DNA from: Lachnospiraceae bacterium
GTDB lineage: Bacteria > Bacillota > Clostridia > Lachnospirales > Lachnospiraceae
DNA length: 32,399 nucleotides
Direction: 5' to 3'
NCBI GenBank assembly: GCA_017416465.1
Contig: JAFQCK010000127.1
Location: 1-32,399 of the forward strand
A model generated the notes under the pieces. The model was not told the origin of the DNA and ran no database searches. It saw only the letters and a program-made list of their open reading frames with translations. The translations under genes were made by a program, and so were the position numbers. Of the stretch, positions 25,821-32,399 are shown in pieces; within the stretch, counting starts at the first letter, position 1, and each line of letters begins with the position of its first letter.

Positions 25821-25986
25821 ATTATAAACGAAATATCAATATTATTGTTTTATAAGTGCAAATAAAGGTAAAAAAGTCTAATGTACGATGAAAAGTCATA
25901 GTGGAATACCTAGTTCTAGCTGAGATAAAAACAGTTGTAATGGAATTTAATATGCTAATTTGAGTGGGAATAAGCCATTCAAAAGG

Positions 25987-26025
25987 CAAAAATAAAATCA
26001 GCAGGGCATGGTTCACATGCTCTGC
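25987..26025 (-). terminator. Terminator of the minus-strand XRE gene
   Basis: 10-bp stem GCAGGGCATG (26001-26010) / CATGCTCTGC (26016-26025, one G-T pair). On the minus strand it is followed by a T-rich TGATTTTATTTTTGCC tract. On the plus strand there is no T-run, so it does not clearly end the hamB transcript. The rest of 25821-25986 is AT-rich with no gene seen. Confidence 0.75.
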
Positions 26026-26046
26026 CATAAAAATGTGATAATGAAA

Positions 26047-26283
26047 TTAGGGCATCCTCACAAGCTCCGTTTCCCCCATCACAGGAAACACATCCTGCAC
26101 CATTAAATTGAAATAGGCTGATATCCTATAAGCCATTTCCAAGGACAGATTCTGTTCACCATTTTCTATCTTGCCAATGGTTCGGCGGCTTATATTCAGA
26201 TCATTAGCCATTTTCTGCTGGCTGATGTGGTTAGCTTTTCTGAGGTTGTACAAATTATTTGTGTAAATAAAGTCTGTAGTCAT
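26047..26283 (-). CDS. Stand-alone XRE HTH protein
   Basis: 78 aa. XRE/Cro helix-turn-helix (LYNLRKANHISQQKMANDLN, then ISRRTIGKIENGEQNLSLEM) and a short tail. AAAGGAGAT precedes the start. It is the second gene on the minus strand after the S24 gene (79 bp gap), so the two may be a split repressor. Compact proteins of this type also act as antitoxins or regulators of neighbouring defence genes. Confidence 0.85.
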   Translation of the reverse strand: MTTDFIYTNNLYNLRKANHISQQKMANDLNISRRTIGKIENGEQNLSLEMAYRISAYFNLMVQDVFPVMGETELVRMP

Positions 26284-26333
26284 AGGGCATCTCCTTTCGT
26301 ATTGCAGTTGGTTTTATTTGGCCAATAGCTATT

Positions 26334-26359
26334 ATATGAAAAGAGGTGTCCTTTCATAT
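26334..26359. repeat. Palindrome between the S24 and XRE genes
   Basis: ATATGAAA (26334-26341) / TTTCATAT (26352-26359), a perfect 8-bp inverted repeat around a 10-bp centre containing GGTGTCC. It is a likely operator for the XRE protein or a processing hairpin; there is no T-tract. Confidence 0.45.
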
Positions 26360-26362
26360 GGA

Positions 26363-26719
26363 CTAATCCGTAGCAAGCTTGGCAAATATTTTAAAGGTAT
26401 CATATTCCAGTATCGGAATAGGTGCATATTTAGCATTTAGCGATACAAGAAAGTTTCCATTTTTGTTAACTATAAATTTCTTAAAATAAGTCTTACCATT
26501 CAGGTAGAATAATCCCAAATCTCCAGATTCTAGTTCTTCCATTTTAGTAAACCAGACCAGTTCTCCGTCTTGAAATTGCGGTTCCATACTGTCACCATTT
26601 AGATGGACACCAAAGTCAGCAGATGAAGGAACCGGATCATATATATCCACTTCTTCAAAATTCTCATCATCAAGATAATCACCAGTACCGGCAGAAGTTG
26701 ATAATAAAGAGATCTTCAT
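26363..26719 (-). CDS. S24/LexA-type protease domain lacking HTH
   Basis: 118 aa. Only the C-terminal peptidase half of a CI/LexA-type repressor is present: cleavage-site-like SAG at residues 9-11 (A10-G11), GDSMEPQFQDGELVW with catalytic S44, and TYFKKF with catalytic lysine at 80 or 81. The usual ~70-90-residue DNA-binding domain is missing; an in-frame stop lies 7-9 bases before the ATG and no ribosome site is seen. Either it is a truncated remnant or it works with the separate XRE protein. In intact family members RecA-stimulated self-cleavage induces lysogenic genes; here a DNA-damage sensor role is only a possibility. Confidence 0.8.
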   Translation of the reverse strand: MKISLLSTSAGTGDYLDDENFEEVDIYDPVPSSADFGVHLNGDSMEPQFQDGELVWFTKMEELESGDLGLFYLNGKTYFKKFIVNKNGNFLVSLNAKYAPIPILEYDTFKIFAKLATD

Positions 26720-26825
26720 GTTGATTTAATGCACAAAACACCATGAGTAATTATTACCGCTCAGAGGTGGCACATGATATGTATGGGGTTATTTGAAACA
26801 ATCAAAATTATAAGGAGAAAATGTA

Positions 26826-27233
26826 ATGGCTAGAAGGAAAACAACGATGAATAAAGTAATATTGATGGGAAGATTAACAAGAGATGTAGAGATTAGAAAT
26901 GCCGAAAGTGATAATGCTGTAGCAAGATTAAATTTAGCTGTAGATCGAAGATATAAGAAAGATGGTGAAGGTCAGAATGCTGACTTTATAAATTGTGTGG
27001 CATTTGGAAAACAGGCTTCTTTTTTAGAAAAGTTTGGAAAGAAAGGAGTAAAGTTCATTGTTACCGGAAGAATACAGACCGGTAGTTATGAAAAAGATGG
27101 CGCAAAGGTTTATACAACGGATGTGGTGATTGAAGAATTGGAATTCTGTGAAAGTAAAAGAAATGACGATTCTGCTCCTGGAGAATTTATGAATATTCCA
27201 GATGGCATTGATGATGAAGTGCCATTTAAGTAA
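26826..27233 (+). CDS. ssb: Single-stranded DNA-binding protein
   Basis: 135 aa, OB-fold SSB: MNKVILMGRLTRDVEIR, AVARLNLAVDRRYK, ADFINCVAFGKQASFLEKFG, then GRIQTGSYEKDGAKVYTTDVV. The linker is short and ends in the acidic tip DDEVPFK, a variant of DDDIPF used to recruit repair proteins. AAGGAG is 8 bp before ATG 26826; an in-frame ATG at 26847 (MNKVIL) would give the canonical start and has AGAAGGA upstream. It is shorter than the housekeeping SSB and lies beside repressor remnants, so it is probably an accessory copy of prophage or element origin. Confidence 0.92.
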   Translation: MARRKTTMNKVILMGRLTRDVEIRNAESDNAVARLNLAVDRRYKKDGEGQNADFINCVAFGKQASFLEKFGKKGVKFIVTGRIQTGSYEKDGAKVYTTDVVIEELEFCESKRNDDSAPGEFMNIPDGIDDEVPFK

Positions 27234-27263
27234 GAAAAATGAATATGGGTGTCCTTTAAAATT

Positions 27264-27306
27264 CCCTCCTGTGTTATACTTATAGTATGAGTATAGTGCA
27301 GGAGGG
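27264..27306 (+). promoter_or_regulatory. Inverted repeat that covers the WYL gene ribosome site
   Basis: CCCTCCTG (27264-27271) pairs with CAGGAGGG (27299-27306), which holds the Shine-Dalgarno of the WYL gene. Between them, ATACT-TAT-AGTAT is another perfect palindrome and overlaps a possible -10 (TATACT, 27275-27280). In RNA the stem can extend through wobble pairs and TATAC/GTATA. This fits an autoregulatory operator or translational control. Confidence 0.6.
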
Positions 27307-27315
27307 TCTATTTTT

Positions 27316-28308
27316 ATGTCCAGAGGTCAAAATCAAAAATTTAAGTTCCCTTATTTAATGAAAATTATGCAAGCAAAGACAGATGATCAGCATAGTCTCA
27401 CTATGCCTCAGATTATGGAGGAGCTTGAAAAATATGAAGTAACAGCTGAAAGAAAAAGTATCTACGCAGACTTTCAGGATATGACTGATAAGTTTGGAAT
27501 TGAAATTATCAAAGAGCAGATTGGTAGAGAAACTTTTTACCATGTAGGTTCCCGAGAATTTGAACTGGCAGAGGTGAAACTTCTGATTGATGCGATTCAA
27601 TCTTCAAAATTTATTACAGAGAAAAAATCCCGTGAGCTGATTAAGAAAGTAAAAGGATTTGTAAGCGAGCACCAGGCAAAACAGCTGGATCGTCAGGTAT
27701 ATGTTCAGGGGAGAATCAAAACGATGAATGAAAGCATTTATTACAACGTAGATGATATTCATACAGCGATTGCCACAAATAAAAAGATTCGATTCAAGTA
27801 CTATGCCTTGAAGCCGGATAAGTCAATGGTCATGCTAAATCACAACGATTATTTCAGCGTAAGTCCATGGGCGCTTACCTGGGATGATGAGAATTATTAT
27901 CTCGTTGCATTTGATGATTACAGCAAGACTTGCAAACATTACCGTGTTGACAAAATGCTTAAACTTGAAGTGACAAAGGAAGCAAGAGAGGGAAAAGAAG
28001 TATTCAAAGACTTTGACATGGCAGCTTACTCTAAGGCAACCTTTGGAATGTATCACGGTGAGAAAAAGAAGGTAAAGATACAGTGTCATAATCATATGGC
28101 CGGAGTTTTCTTTGACAGGTTCGGAAAAGATATTTCATTCAGGACAGTAGATGATGACCACAGTGAATTTGCAGTAGATGTAAATGTTAGCCCTCAGTTT
28201 TATGGCTGGATTTTTGGACTTGGTAAAGAGGTGAAAGTTGTTGCACCAAGTGATGTGGTTGAGGACATGAGGAAACATGCTGAGGAATTCTTGGCAAAAT
28301 ATAGGTAG
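27316..28308 (+). CDS. WYL-domain transcriptional regulator
   Basis: 330 aa. N-terminal winged helix (SLTMPQIMEELEKYEVTAER and KSIYADFQDMTDKFG, ~28-65). The central WYL domain (~145-215) has KIRFKYY and VSPWALTWDDENYYLVAFD, followed by RVDKM. The C-terminal WCX-like extension (VKIQCHNHMAGVFFDRFG to FYGWIFGLGKEVKVVAPSD) is present. WYL regulators sense ligands (often nucleic-acid-derived) and repress defence genes, e.g. the BrxR/CapW group. AGGAGGG sits 9 bp before the ATG. The helicase gene follows after 41 bp, so co-regulation is likely. Confidence 0.9.
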   Translation: MSRGQNQKFKFPYLMKIMQAKTDDQHSLTMPQIMEELEKYEVTAERKSIYADFQDMTDKFGIEIIKEQIGRETFYHVGSREFELAEVKLLIDAIQSSKFITEKKSRELIKKVKGFVSEHQAKQLDRQVYVQGRIKTMNESIYYNVDDIHTAIATNKKIRFKYYALKPDKSMVMLNHNDYFSVSPWALTWDDENYYLVAFDDYSKTCKHYRVDKMLKLEVTKEAREGKEVFKDFDMAAYSKATFGMYHGEKKKVKIQCHNHMAGVFFDRFGKDISFRTVDDDHSEFAVDVNVSPQFYGWIFGLGKEVKVVAPSDVVEDMRKHAEEFLAKYR

Positions 28309-28349
28309 GTAGAAAAGTTTTACAAAAAAATAAAGAGAAGAGGCTTGAA

Positions 28350-31300
28350 ATGAATATTTCCACAAAAATGACGGAAGCAATTTTAGATTATTGGTTTGCA
28401 ATTGAATTTTTATCGCAAGATAAATATCCTAATGTTTATGAGATACAAAATATAGTGAAGAAACATAAAAGGGAATTAAAGGAAGGAAAGGCATCTAGAA
28501 AAAGCATTGAAACGTTTATTCAACTTAATGAGGAAGATTTTGATAAGAGCATTTACCAAATAATAAAACAGGAAACCGAAGCATGTGGTATGAATTTGTG
28601 GGGGAACATTACTTTTTATGTTGGTAAGATAAAACGCGAAAAATGCATAGAGAGTATTGCAAAAGTTATCACAAATCCAGGTGATGACGTTAGCCCTGAA
28701 AAAAGTTCTGATAGTATTGCGGTTCTAAGTTTGCAATTGAATCCAGAGGGAAAATATATAGAGGATTCCTTATCATTATCTACTGTTATTTGGGCATTGA
28801 ATGCTTTGAAAAATGAGAAAGCAAATTTATCAGAAGTTATTTCATCTAAAAAATATCAAATAGATGTAAAGGATTTATCAGACACTTATTTTGATGAAGA
28901 TAAGACGCAAAAGAAGATTGAGGAAGATGAAGACCTCCAAAATGAAAAAGACGAATTGCCAAGATTTGTGGCAGAGGCAGTTACTTGGTCGGATTTAAAA
29001 AAGCTTTATAAATATGTTTGTAATACTTATATTAAGAATAATATAGATATTCAAAATGATGAAGACTTACAAGATGTATATGGAATTTCTTTTCAAATGT
29101 TTGTGGATCAGAAAACAAGAAAGACTAACGAGAATGATTATTTGGGACTGAACCATGATTACTTTTCTAATGATATACAGATAGTATTGAATAAGTTTCA
29201 AAGCGGAGAATTATCAAGAGATGTTTATATGGGACAGGATTTAATTGACTATATAAATATTCTAAATGAGTCTAGTAGTAATCGTAAAAGGATAAATCTG
29301 GTTAAAGCTGAAAGCAAAGAAAAATTATATGATGCATTGTCAGAAATTCTTACGATAAAAAATGCACCACTAGGAAAATGGCCATCGCGTTTTATGCCAG
29401 CACTAATGCAACAAGTAGCAATTAATTTTGCAATCAACAAAGGGAATTCGCCTCTTTTCGATGTGAATGGAAAGGTCTTTTCTGTTAATGGACCGCCTGG
29501 AACTGGAAAGACAACCTTGCTAAAGGAAATTGTCGTAAATAATGTAATTGAGAGAGCAATTCTGCTTGCACAGTATACAAAACCGAATGATGCTTTTGTG
29601 GCTCATAAATTTAAAAAGGGTTCTAAGGAAGAAAATGCATATTCATCTTATACTAGAAAATGGCATAGTATTAAGAATGATGAAATTAACAATTATAGCA
29701 TGTTGGTAACATCATGCAATAATGCTGCGGTAGAAAATATATCAAAAGAATTGCCACAGTCTATGATAGGGGATCTTAAACCGTTAGATAATGATAGTGA
29801 AGAGCATCGAAAATTATTATCTGAAATATCTGATATGTTTGATTTGAATGCTGTTGGACTAAATGAGATTAATCGTGATGGCATTGAGTATTCTGATATT
29901 TATTTTTCAAAATATGCAGGAGATTTGCTTCGAAGTGATAATACATGGGGGATGGTAGCAGCTCCTCTTGGTAAAAAGTCAAATATTAAGAATTTCTATT
30001 TTAATGTTTTATCGCCACTGCTTTATGAAAGCTTTGGATCAAATGATATTATTAATAGTCGATTACAGAGGTATGAAAAATCTAGAAAACTGTTTTTTTC
30101 GCAGCTTGAAAGAGTTAAGAAGATAAGAGACGAGATATATGAAACTCAAGTTGCTCAGGAACAAATGCAAATTGCATGTGCCAAATATGATGAAATTAAA
30201 CGTAACAATAAGAGCGTTATTGATGTTAAAAAAAATTCTATAGAGGCTGTAAATGATGAAATATCGAATATAGAAAAGCAAATATTAGATGAGAACAATG
30301 ATATTGGAGCATTGGGAGAAGAAATTGACAAAAAGGCAATAGAAAAACAAAGATTACAGGATGATGCAGAAGCAAACGCATGCAATATAAAGCAGCTTTA
30401 TGAGAAAAAAATAGCTACTTGTGGCAACGTTTCTATCTTTACGAAAATATTTAGACGTGCAAAATATGAAGCTATCATGAAACTTTCTGCAGAATATGAA
30501 TCGGATATATCAGATATAAAGAAAAAGCAGGAAGTGTTGACTAGCGAAATTGAAAATTGTGAAAAATCAAAAAATGATTTATACGAGTCCGTGAGAAAGC
30601 TACAAGCAGATATTTCAAAACTTGAGAAATATAAATCTGATAAGAAATCAATAATTATTGATTTCGAAAATGAGATAAAGCAATTACAAGCACAAATTAT
30701 CGCATCAGAAAATGAATATGATAAAGCTTTAAAAAAGTATAAACATATTATTACTGAAATGGAATCAAGAGATACTATTGATCAATATGATATATTTGAT
30801 ATTCAATATGCAAATAACATTATGGAAAATGATATTGATATTTCTACAAATGCTCAGGTTAAGAACCCTTGGTTCTCCCAAAGATATAATCGAGAGCGTG
30901 AAAAATTGTTTGCCTATGCTATGGAAATGAATAAAGATTTTGTTCTTTCTTCGCGAGCATGCAGAGATAATCTAGTGACATTATCGCATTACTGGGGAGT
31001 AAGGCCAGGCGATGATAAGCAGAAAATAACGTTTGATATGGAAGATATTTCTGCAATGCTGCCTTCGTTATTTCAAACTTTATTTTTGCTAGTTCCAGTT
31101 ATATCTTCTACATTTGCATCAGTTGGTTCATTATTTAAAGATATAAAGAAATCGGGTATCATTGGCCTTTTGGTTATAGATGAAGCAGGTCAAGCACAAC
31201 CACAAATGGCGGTTGGCTCGCTTTTTAGAAGTAGAAGGGCCATTATTGTGGGAGATCCTAAACAGGTGGAACCAGTTGTGACGGATGATCTCAAATTATT

Positions 31301-32051
31301 AAAGAAGGCTTATAATGCAGATGGATTAGAAATATATAAGCAGAAAAACTTATCAGTGCAAGTATTTGCTGATAGACTAAATTCATTTGGTACATTTTTG
31401 GAGAATGGCTCTGATTATCCTGAATGGGTTGGTTCACCACTTTTGGTTCATAGAAGGTGCATATCCCCAATGTATGATATTTCAAACAAACTATCATATG
31501 ATGGAATAATGAAATTGCAGACAAGACCTCCTAAAAAAGAAGTTGAGAAACTATTTGTTTTGGATGATTCGTATTGGTTAAATGCTGCAGGAAGTGAGGT
31601 TGGAAATAAAAATCACTTTGTGAAAGAACAGGGAGAAGTTGTTTGCAAATTGCTTGAAAAAGCATTTGAGAAGAGTAATGAACCTAATATTTATATCATT
31701 AGTCCATTTACAACAGTTGTAGATGGAATTCGAAATTACATCAGAAGCTATTGCTATAAGCATCCTAATACTAAAATAGACAGTGAGTATATAGCAGGGT
31801 ATGAAGTTAAGCGAATAGGGACAGTACACACATTTCAAGGAAAAGAAGCAAATGAAGTCATATTTCTGTTGGGATGTGATAAATCTGATGGTGCGAAAGG
31901 AGCGATTAACTGGGTTAATAATAACATAGTTAATGTTGCTGTTACTAGGGCAAAATACAGATTATATGTTATAGGTGACGAAGAAGCATGGAAGAAATCG
32001 GCATGTGTTTCATTAGCAAGAAAATATTTAAAAATGCATAGCGTAAAATAA
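28350..32051 (+). CDS. Large SF1 (UPF1/DNA2-like) helicase with coiled coil
   Basis: 1233 aa. The N-terminal ~330 residues are of unknown fold. Walker A GPPGTGKT is at 381-388 (K387), followed by the switch region (MLVTSCNNAAVENISKELP). A long coiled coil (~574-809, many K/E/I/L heptads) is inserted before the second half. Motif II is DEAGQAQP at 944-951, motif III GDPKQVEPV, and the late motifs are TVHTFQGKEANEV and VAVTRAKYRLYVIGD (R1200). This is the COG1112-like SF1B layout; it should unwind nucleic acid using ATP. No separate nuclease domain was recognised. AGAGAAGAGG precedes the ATG. WYL regulation and location beside Hachiman suggest anti-phage defence, but the exact system is not assigned (no kinase or PLD partner seen, unlike Mokosh). 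Confidence 0.85.
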   Translation: MNISTKMTEAILDYWFAIEFLSQDKYPNVYEIQNIVKKHKRELKEGKASRKSIETFIQLNEEDFDKSIYQIIKQETEACGMNLWGNITFYVGKIKREKCIESIAKVITNPGDDVSPEKSSDSIAVLSLQLNPEGKYIEDSLSLSTVIWALNALKNEKANLSEVISSKKYQIDVKDLSDTYFDEDKTQKKIEEDEDLQNEKDELPRFVAEAVTWSDLKKLYKYVCNTYIKNNIDIQNDEDLQDVYGISFQMFVDQKTRKTNENDYLGLNHDYFSNDIQIVLNKFQSGELSRDVYMGQDLIDYINILNESSSNRKRINLVKAESKEKLYDALSEILTIKNAPLGKWPSRFMPALMQQVAINFAINKGNSPLFDVNGKVFSVNGPPGTGKTTLLKEIVVNNVIERAILLAQYTKPNDAFVAHKFKKGSKEENAYSSYTRKWHSIKNDEINNYSMLVTSCNNAAVENISKELPQSMIGDLKPLDNDSEEHRKLLSEISDMFDLNAVGLNEINRDGIEYSDIYFSKYAGDLLRSDNTWGMVAAPLGKKSNIKNFYFNVLSPLLYESFGSNDIINSRLQRYEKSRKLFFSQLERVKKIRDEIYETQVAQEQMQIACAKYDEIKRNNKSVIDVKKNSIEAVNDEISNIEKQILDENNDIGALGEEIDKKAIEKQRLQDDAEANACNIKQLYEKKIATCGNVSIFTKIFRRAKYEAIMKLSAEYESDISDIKKKQEVLTSEIENCEKSKNDLYESVRKLQADISKLEKYKSDKKSIIIDFENEIKQLQAQIIASENEYDKALKKYKHIITEMESRDTIDQYDIFDIQYANNIMENDIDISTNAQVKNPWFSQRYNREREKLFAYAMEMNKDFVLSSRACRDNLVTLSHYWGVRPGDDKQKITFDMEDISAMLPSLFQTLFLLVPVISSTFASVGSLFKDIKKSGIIGLLVIDEAGQAQPQMAVGSLFRSRRAIIVGDPKQVEPVVTDDLKLLKKAYNADGLEIYKQKNLSVQVFADRLNSFGTFLENGSDYPEWVGSPLLVHRRCISPMYDISNKLSYDGIMKLQTRPPKKEVEKLFVLDDSYWLNAAGSEVGNKNHFVKEQGEVVCKLLEKAFEKSNEPNIYIISPFTTVVDGIRNYIRSYCYKHPNTKIDSEYIAGYEVKRIGTVHTFQGKEANEVIFLLGCDKSDGAKGAINWVNNNIVNVAVTRAKYRLYVIGDEEAWKKSACVSLARKYLKMHSVK

Positions 32052-32057
32052 TAATTG

Positions 32058-32101
32058 GACAGTCAATGCAAAGGAATTGCTTTTGCGTTGACTGTCTTTT
32101 T
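32058..32101 (+). terminator. Terminator of the helicase gene
   Basis: 15-bp stem GACAGTCAATGCAAA (32058-32072) / TTTGCGTTGACTGTC (32082-32096, one G-T pair), then five T. It begins 6 bp after the stop codon. Confidence 0.9.
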
Positions 32102-32149
32102 GGTTATGTGGAAAAATGAAAAATGGCTTTCTATGTAGGTCCATGTTGG

Positions 32150-32167
32150 TCTGTGCAGTCTGTGCAG
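32150..32167. repeat. Tandem 9-bp repeat TCTGTGCAG
   Basis: Two perfect adjacent copies of TCTGTGCAG in the 206-bp gap between the helicase and the cysteine-rich micro-ORF. Could be a regulator binding site; otherwise the gap shows no gene. Confidence 0.4.
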
Positions 32168-32257
32168 GTTTTAGGGCTGGGCTTTTTAAAGGACAGTCAA
32201 ATTTGTAGAGTACACTTAGGAAGAGCTTAGTTGTCAATAGAAGGAGAGGTGACAGTA

Positions 32258-32374
32258 ATGGAGAAAATTATATATTGGCTTAGATTTAAAAGAAGAAAAG
32301 AAATGAAAAAGTGCGGAAAATGTTGTTTGATTTGTCCTTTTTATGTGGAATGCATATCTGATGGAGATATATAG
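32258..32374 (+). CDS. 38-aa cysteine-rich micro-protein
   Basis: A small gene with a strong ribosome site (AAGGAGAGG, 32241-32249). The product has a basic N-terminal helix (YWLRFKRRKEMKK) and a C-terminal cysteine cluster C19-x2-C22-C23-x2-C26-x5-C32 (CGKCCLICPFYVEC). This resembles the tail of the 59-aa cysteine-rich protein at 6359 (CxxCPHYEEC), suggesting related small zinc- or iron-sulfur-binding proteins. Function unknown; it lies after the helicase terminator, so it is probably transcribed separately. Confidence 0.65.
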   Translation: MEKIIYWLRFKRRKEMKKCGKCCLICPFYVECISDGDI

Positions 32375-32399
32375 ATAAAATAATGCGATTTGCTGAATA

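Noticed and set aside
26699-26764. Frame with MVFCALNQHEDL before the S24 gene as a lost HTH
   Set aside because: It is only ~21 codons, in a different frame, and contains no helix-turn-helix pattern.
26345-27257. GGTGTCCTTT occurring before the XRE and WYL genes (26345, 27248)
   Set aside because: A 10-bp match in AT-rich intergenic DNA could be chance; positions relative to the starts differ.
28350-32051. Helicase as Mokosh (MkoA)
   Set aside because: No kinase-like domain and no PLD partner next to it; the PLD gene in the window belongs to the R-M cluster about 6 kb upstream.
10654-32096. Shared GGACAGTC/GACTGTCC in two terminators as a dispersed repeat
   Set aside because: Similarity is limited to 7-8 bp of stem; chance or common terminator sequence is enough.
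32230-32237. GTTGTCAA as an inverted copy of the TTGACAAC att candidate
   Set aside because: Only 8 bp, in inverted orientation and far away; expected by chance in AT-rich DNA of this length.

Overview
The window is AT-rich DNA from a motile, low-GC Gram-positive bacterium, most likely a gut Lachnospiraceae-type clostridium. The basis is strong AAAGGAGG ribosome sites, flagellins of the Roseburia/Butyrivibrio style, a sigma-D promoter of the form TAAA-N15-GCCGATAT, and accessory families typical of these bacteria (DUF5688, ArdC-like, YqaJ, Tn916-like Xis/Int). No rRNA, tRNA, CRISPR array or intact insertion sequence was seen.

Layout. (1) 1-4161: two flagellin genes in tandem. The first is cut by the window edge. 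The second (949 aa) has its own sigma-D promoter and a very large central insertion that looks like a parallel beta-helix; both end at hairpin terminators. (2) 4367-15591: a compact integrated element. It has an HNH nuclease gene, then a co-directional run: DUF5688, small proteins (including an overlooked 59-aa cysteine-rich one), an ArdC-like/zincin protein, a YqaJ exonuclease and a probable annealing partner. Next come a regulatory switch with divergent HTH genes, a Rep-like protein preceded by three hairpins, then excisionase and tyrosine integrase. No conjugation genes are present, so it is at most mobilizable or satellite-like. (3) 15592-16147: a gene-free junction with iterated repeats (candidate Int arm and core sites), a strong terminator and an extended -10 promoter. 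(4) 16148-25820: a defence island on one strand with short gaps: a winged-helix regulator, a PD-(D/E)xK-methylase fusion, a second adenine methylase, a PLD-family restriction endonuclease, then HamA and HamB of the Hachiman system. (5) 26047-27233: a lysogeny-like remnant with a stand-alone XRE protein, an S24/LexA-type protease domain without a DNA-binding domain, and SSB. (6) 27316-32374: a WYL regulator, a 1233-aa SF1 (UPF1/DNA2-like) helicase with a long coiled-coil insertion, a terminator, and a 38-aa cysteine-rich micro-ORF.

How it works together. The integrase end of the element abuts a stacked defence locus. Restriction-modification would act at entry: methylases mark host sites and the PLD enzyme and/or the fused nuclease cuts unmarked DNA. 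Hachiman would act later, the helicase sensing aberrant DNA and the nuclease degrading it. The WYL/SF1-helicase pair looks like a further, less characterised defence unit. The strongest candidates for something undescribed are the two-methylase/two-nuclease R-M operon running into Hachiman, the WYL/coiled-coil-helicase/micro-protein unit, and the beta-helix flagellin. All functions are inferred from sequence motifs by eye; no database search was possible.
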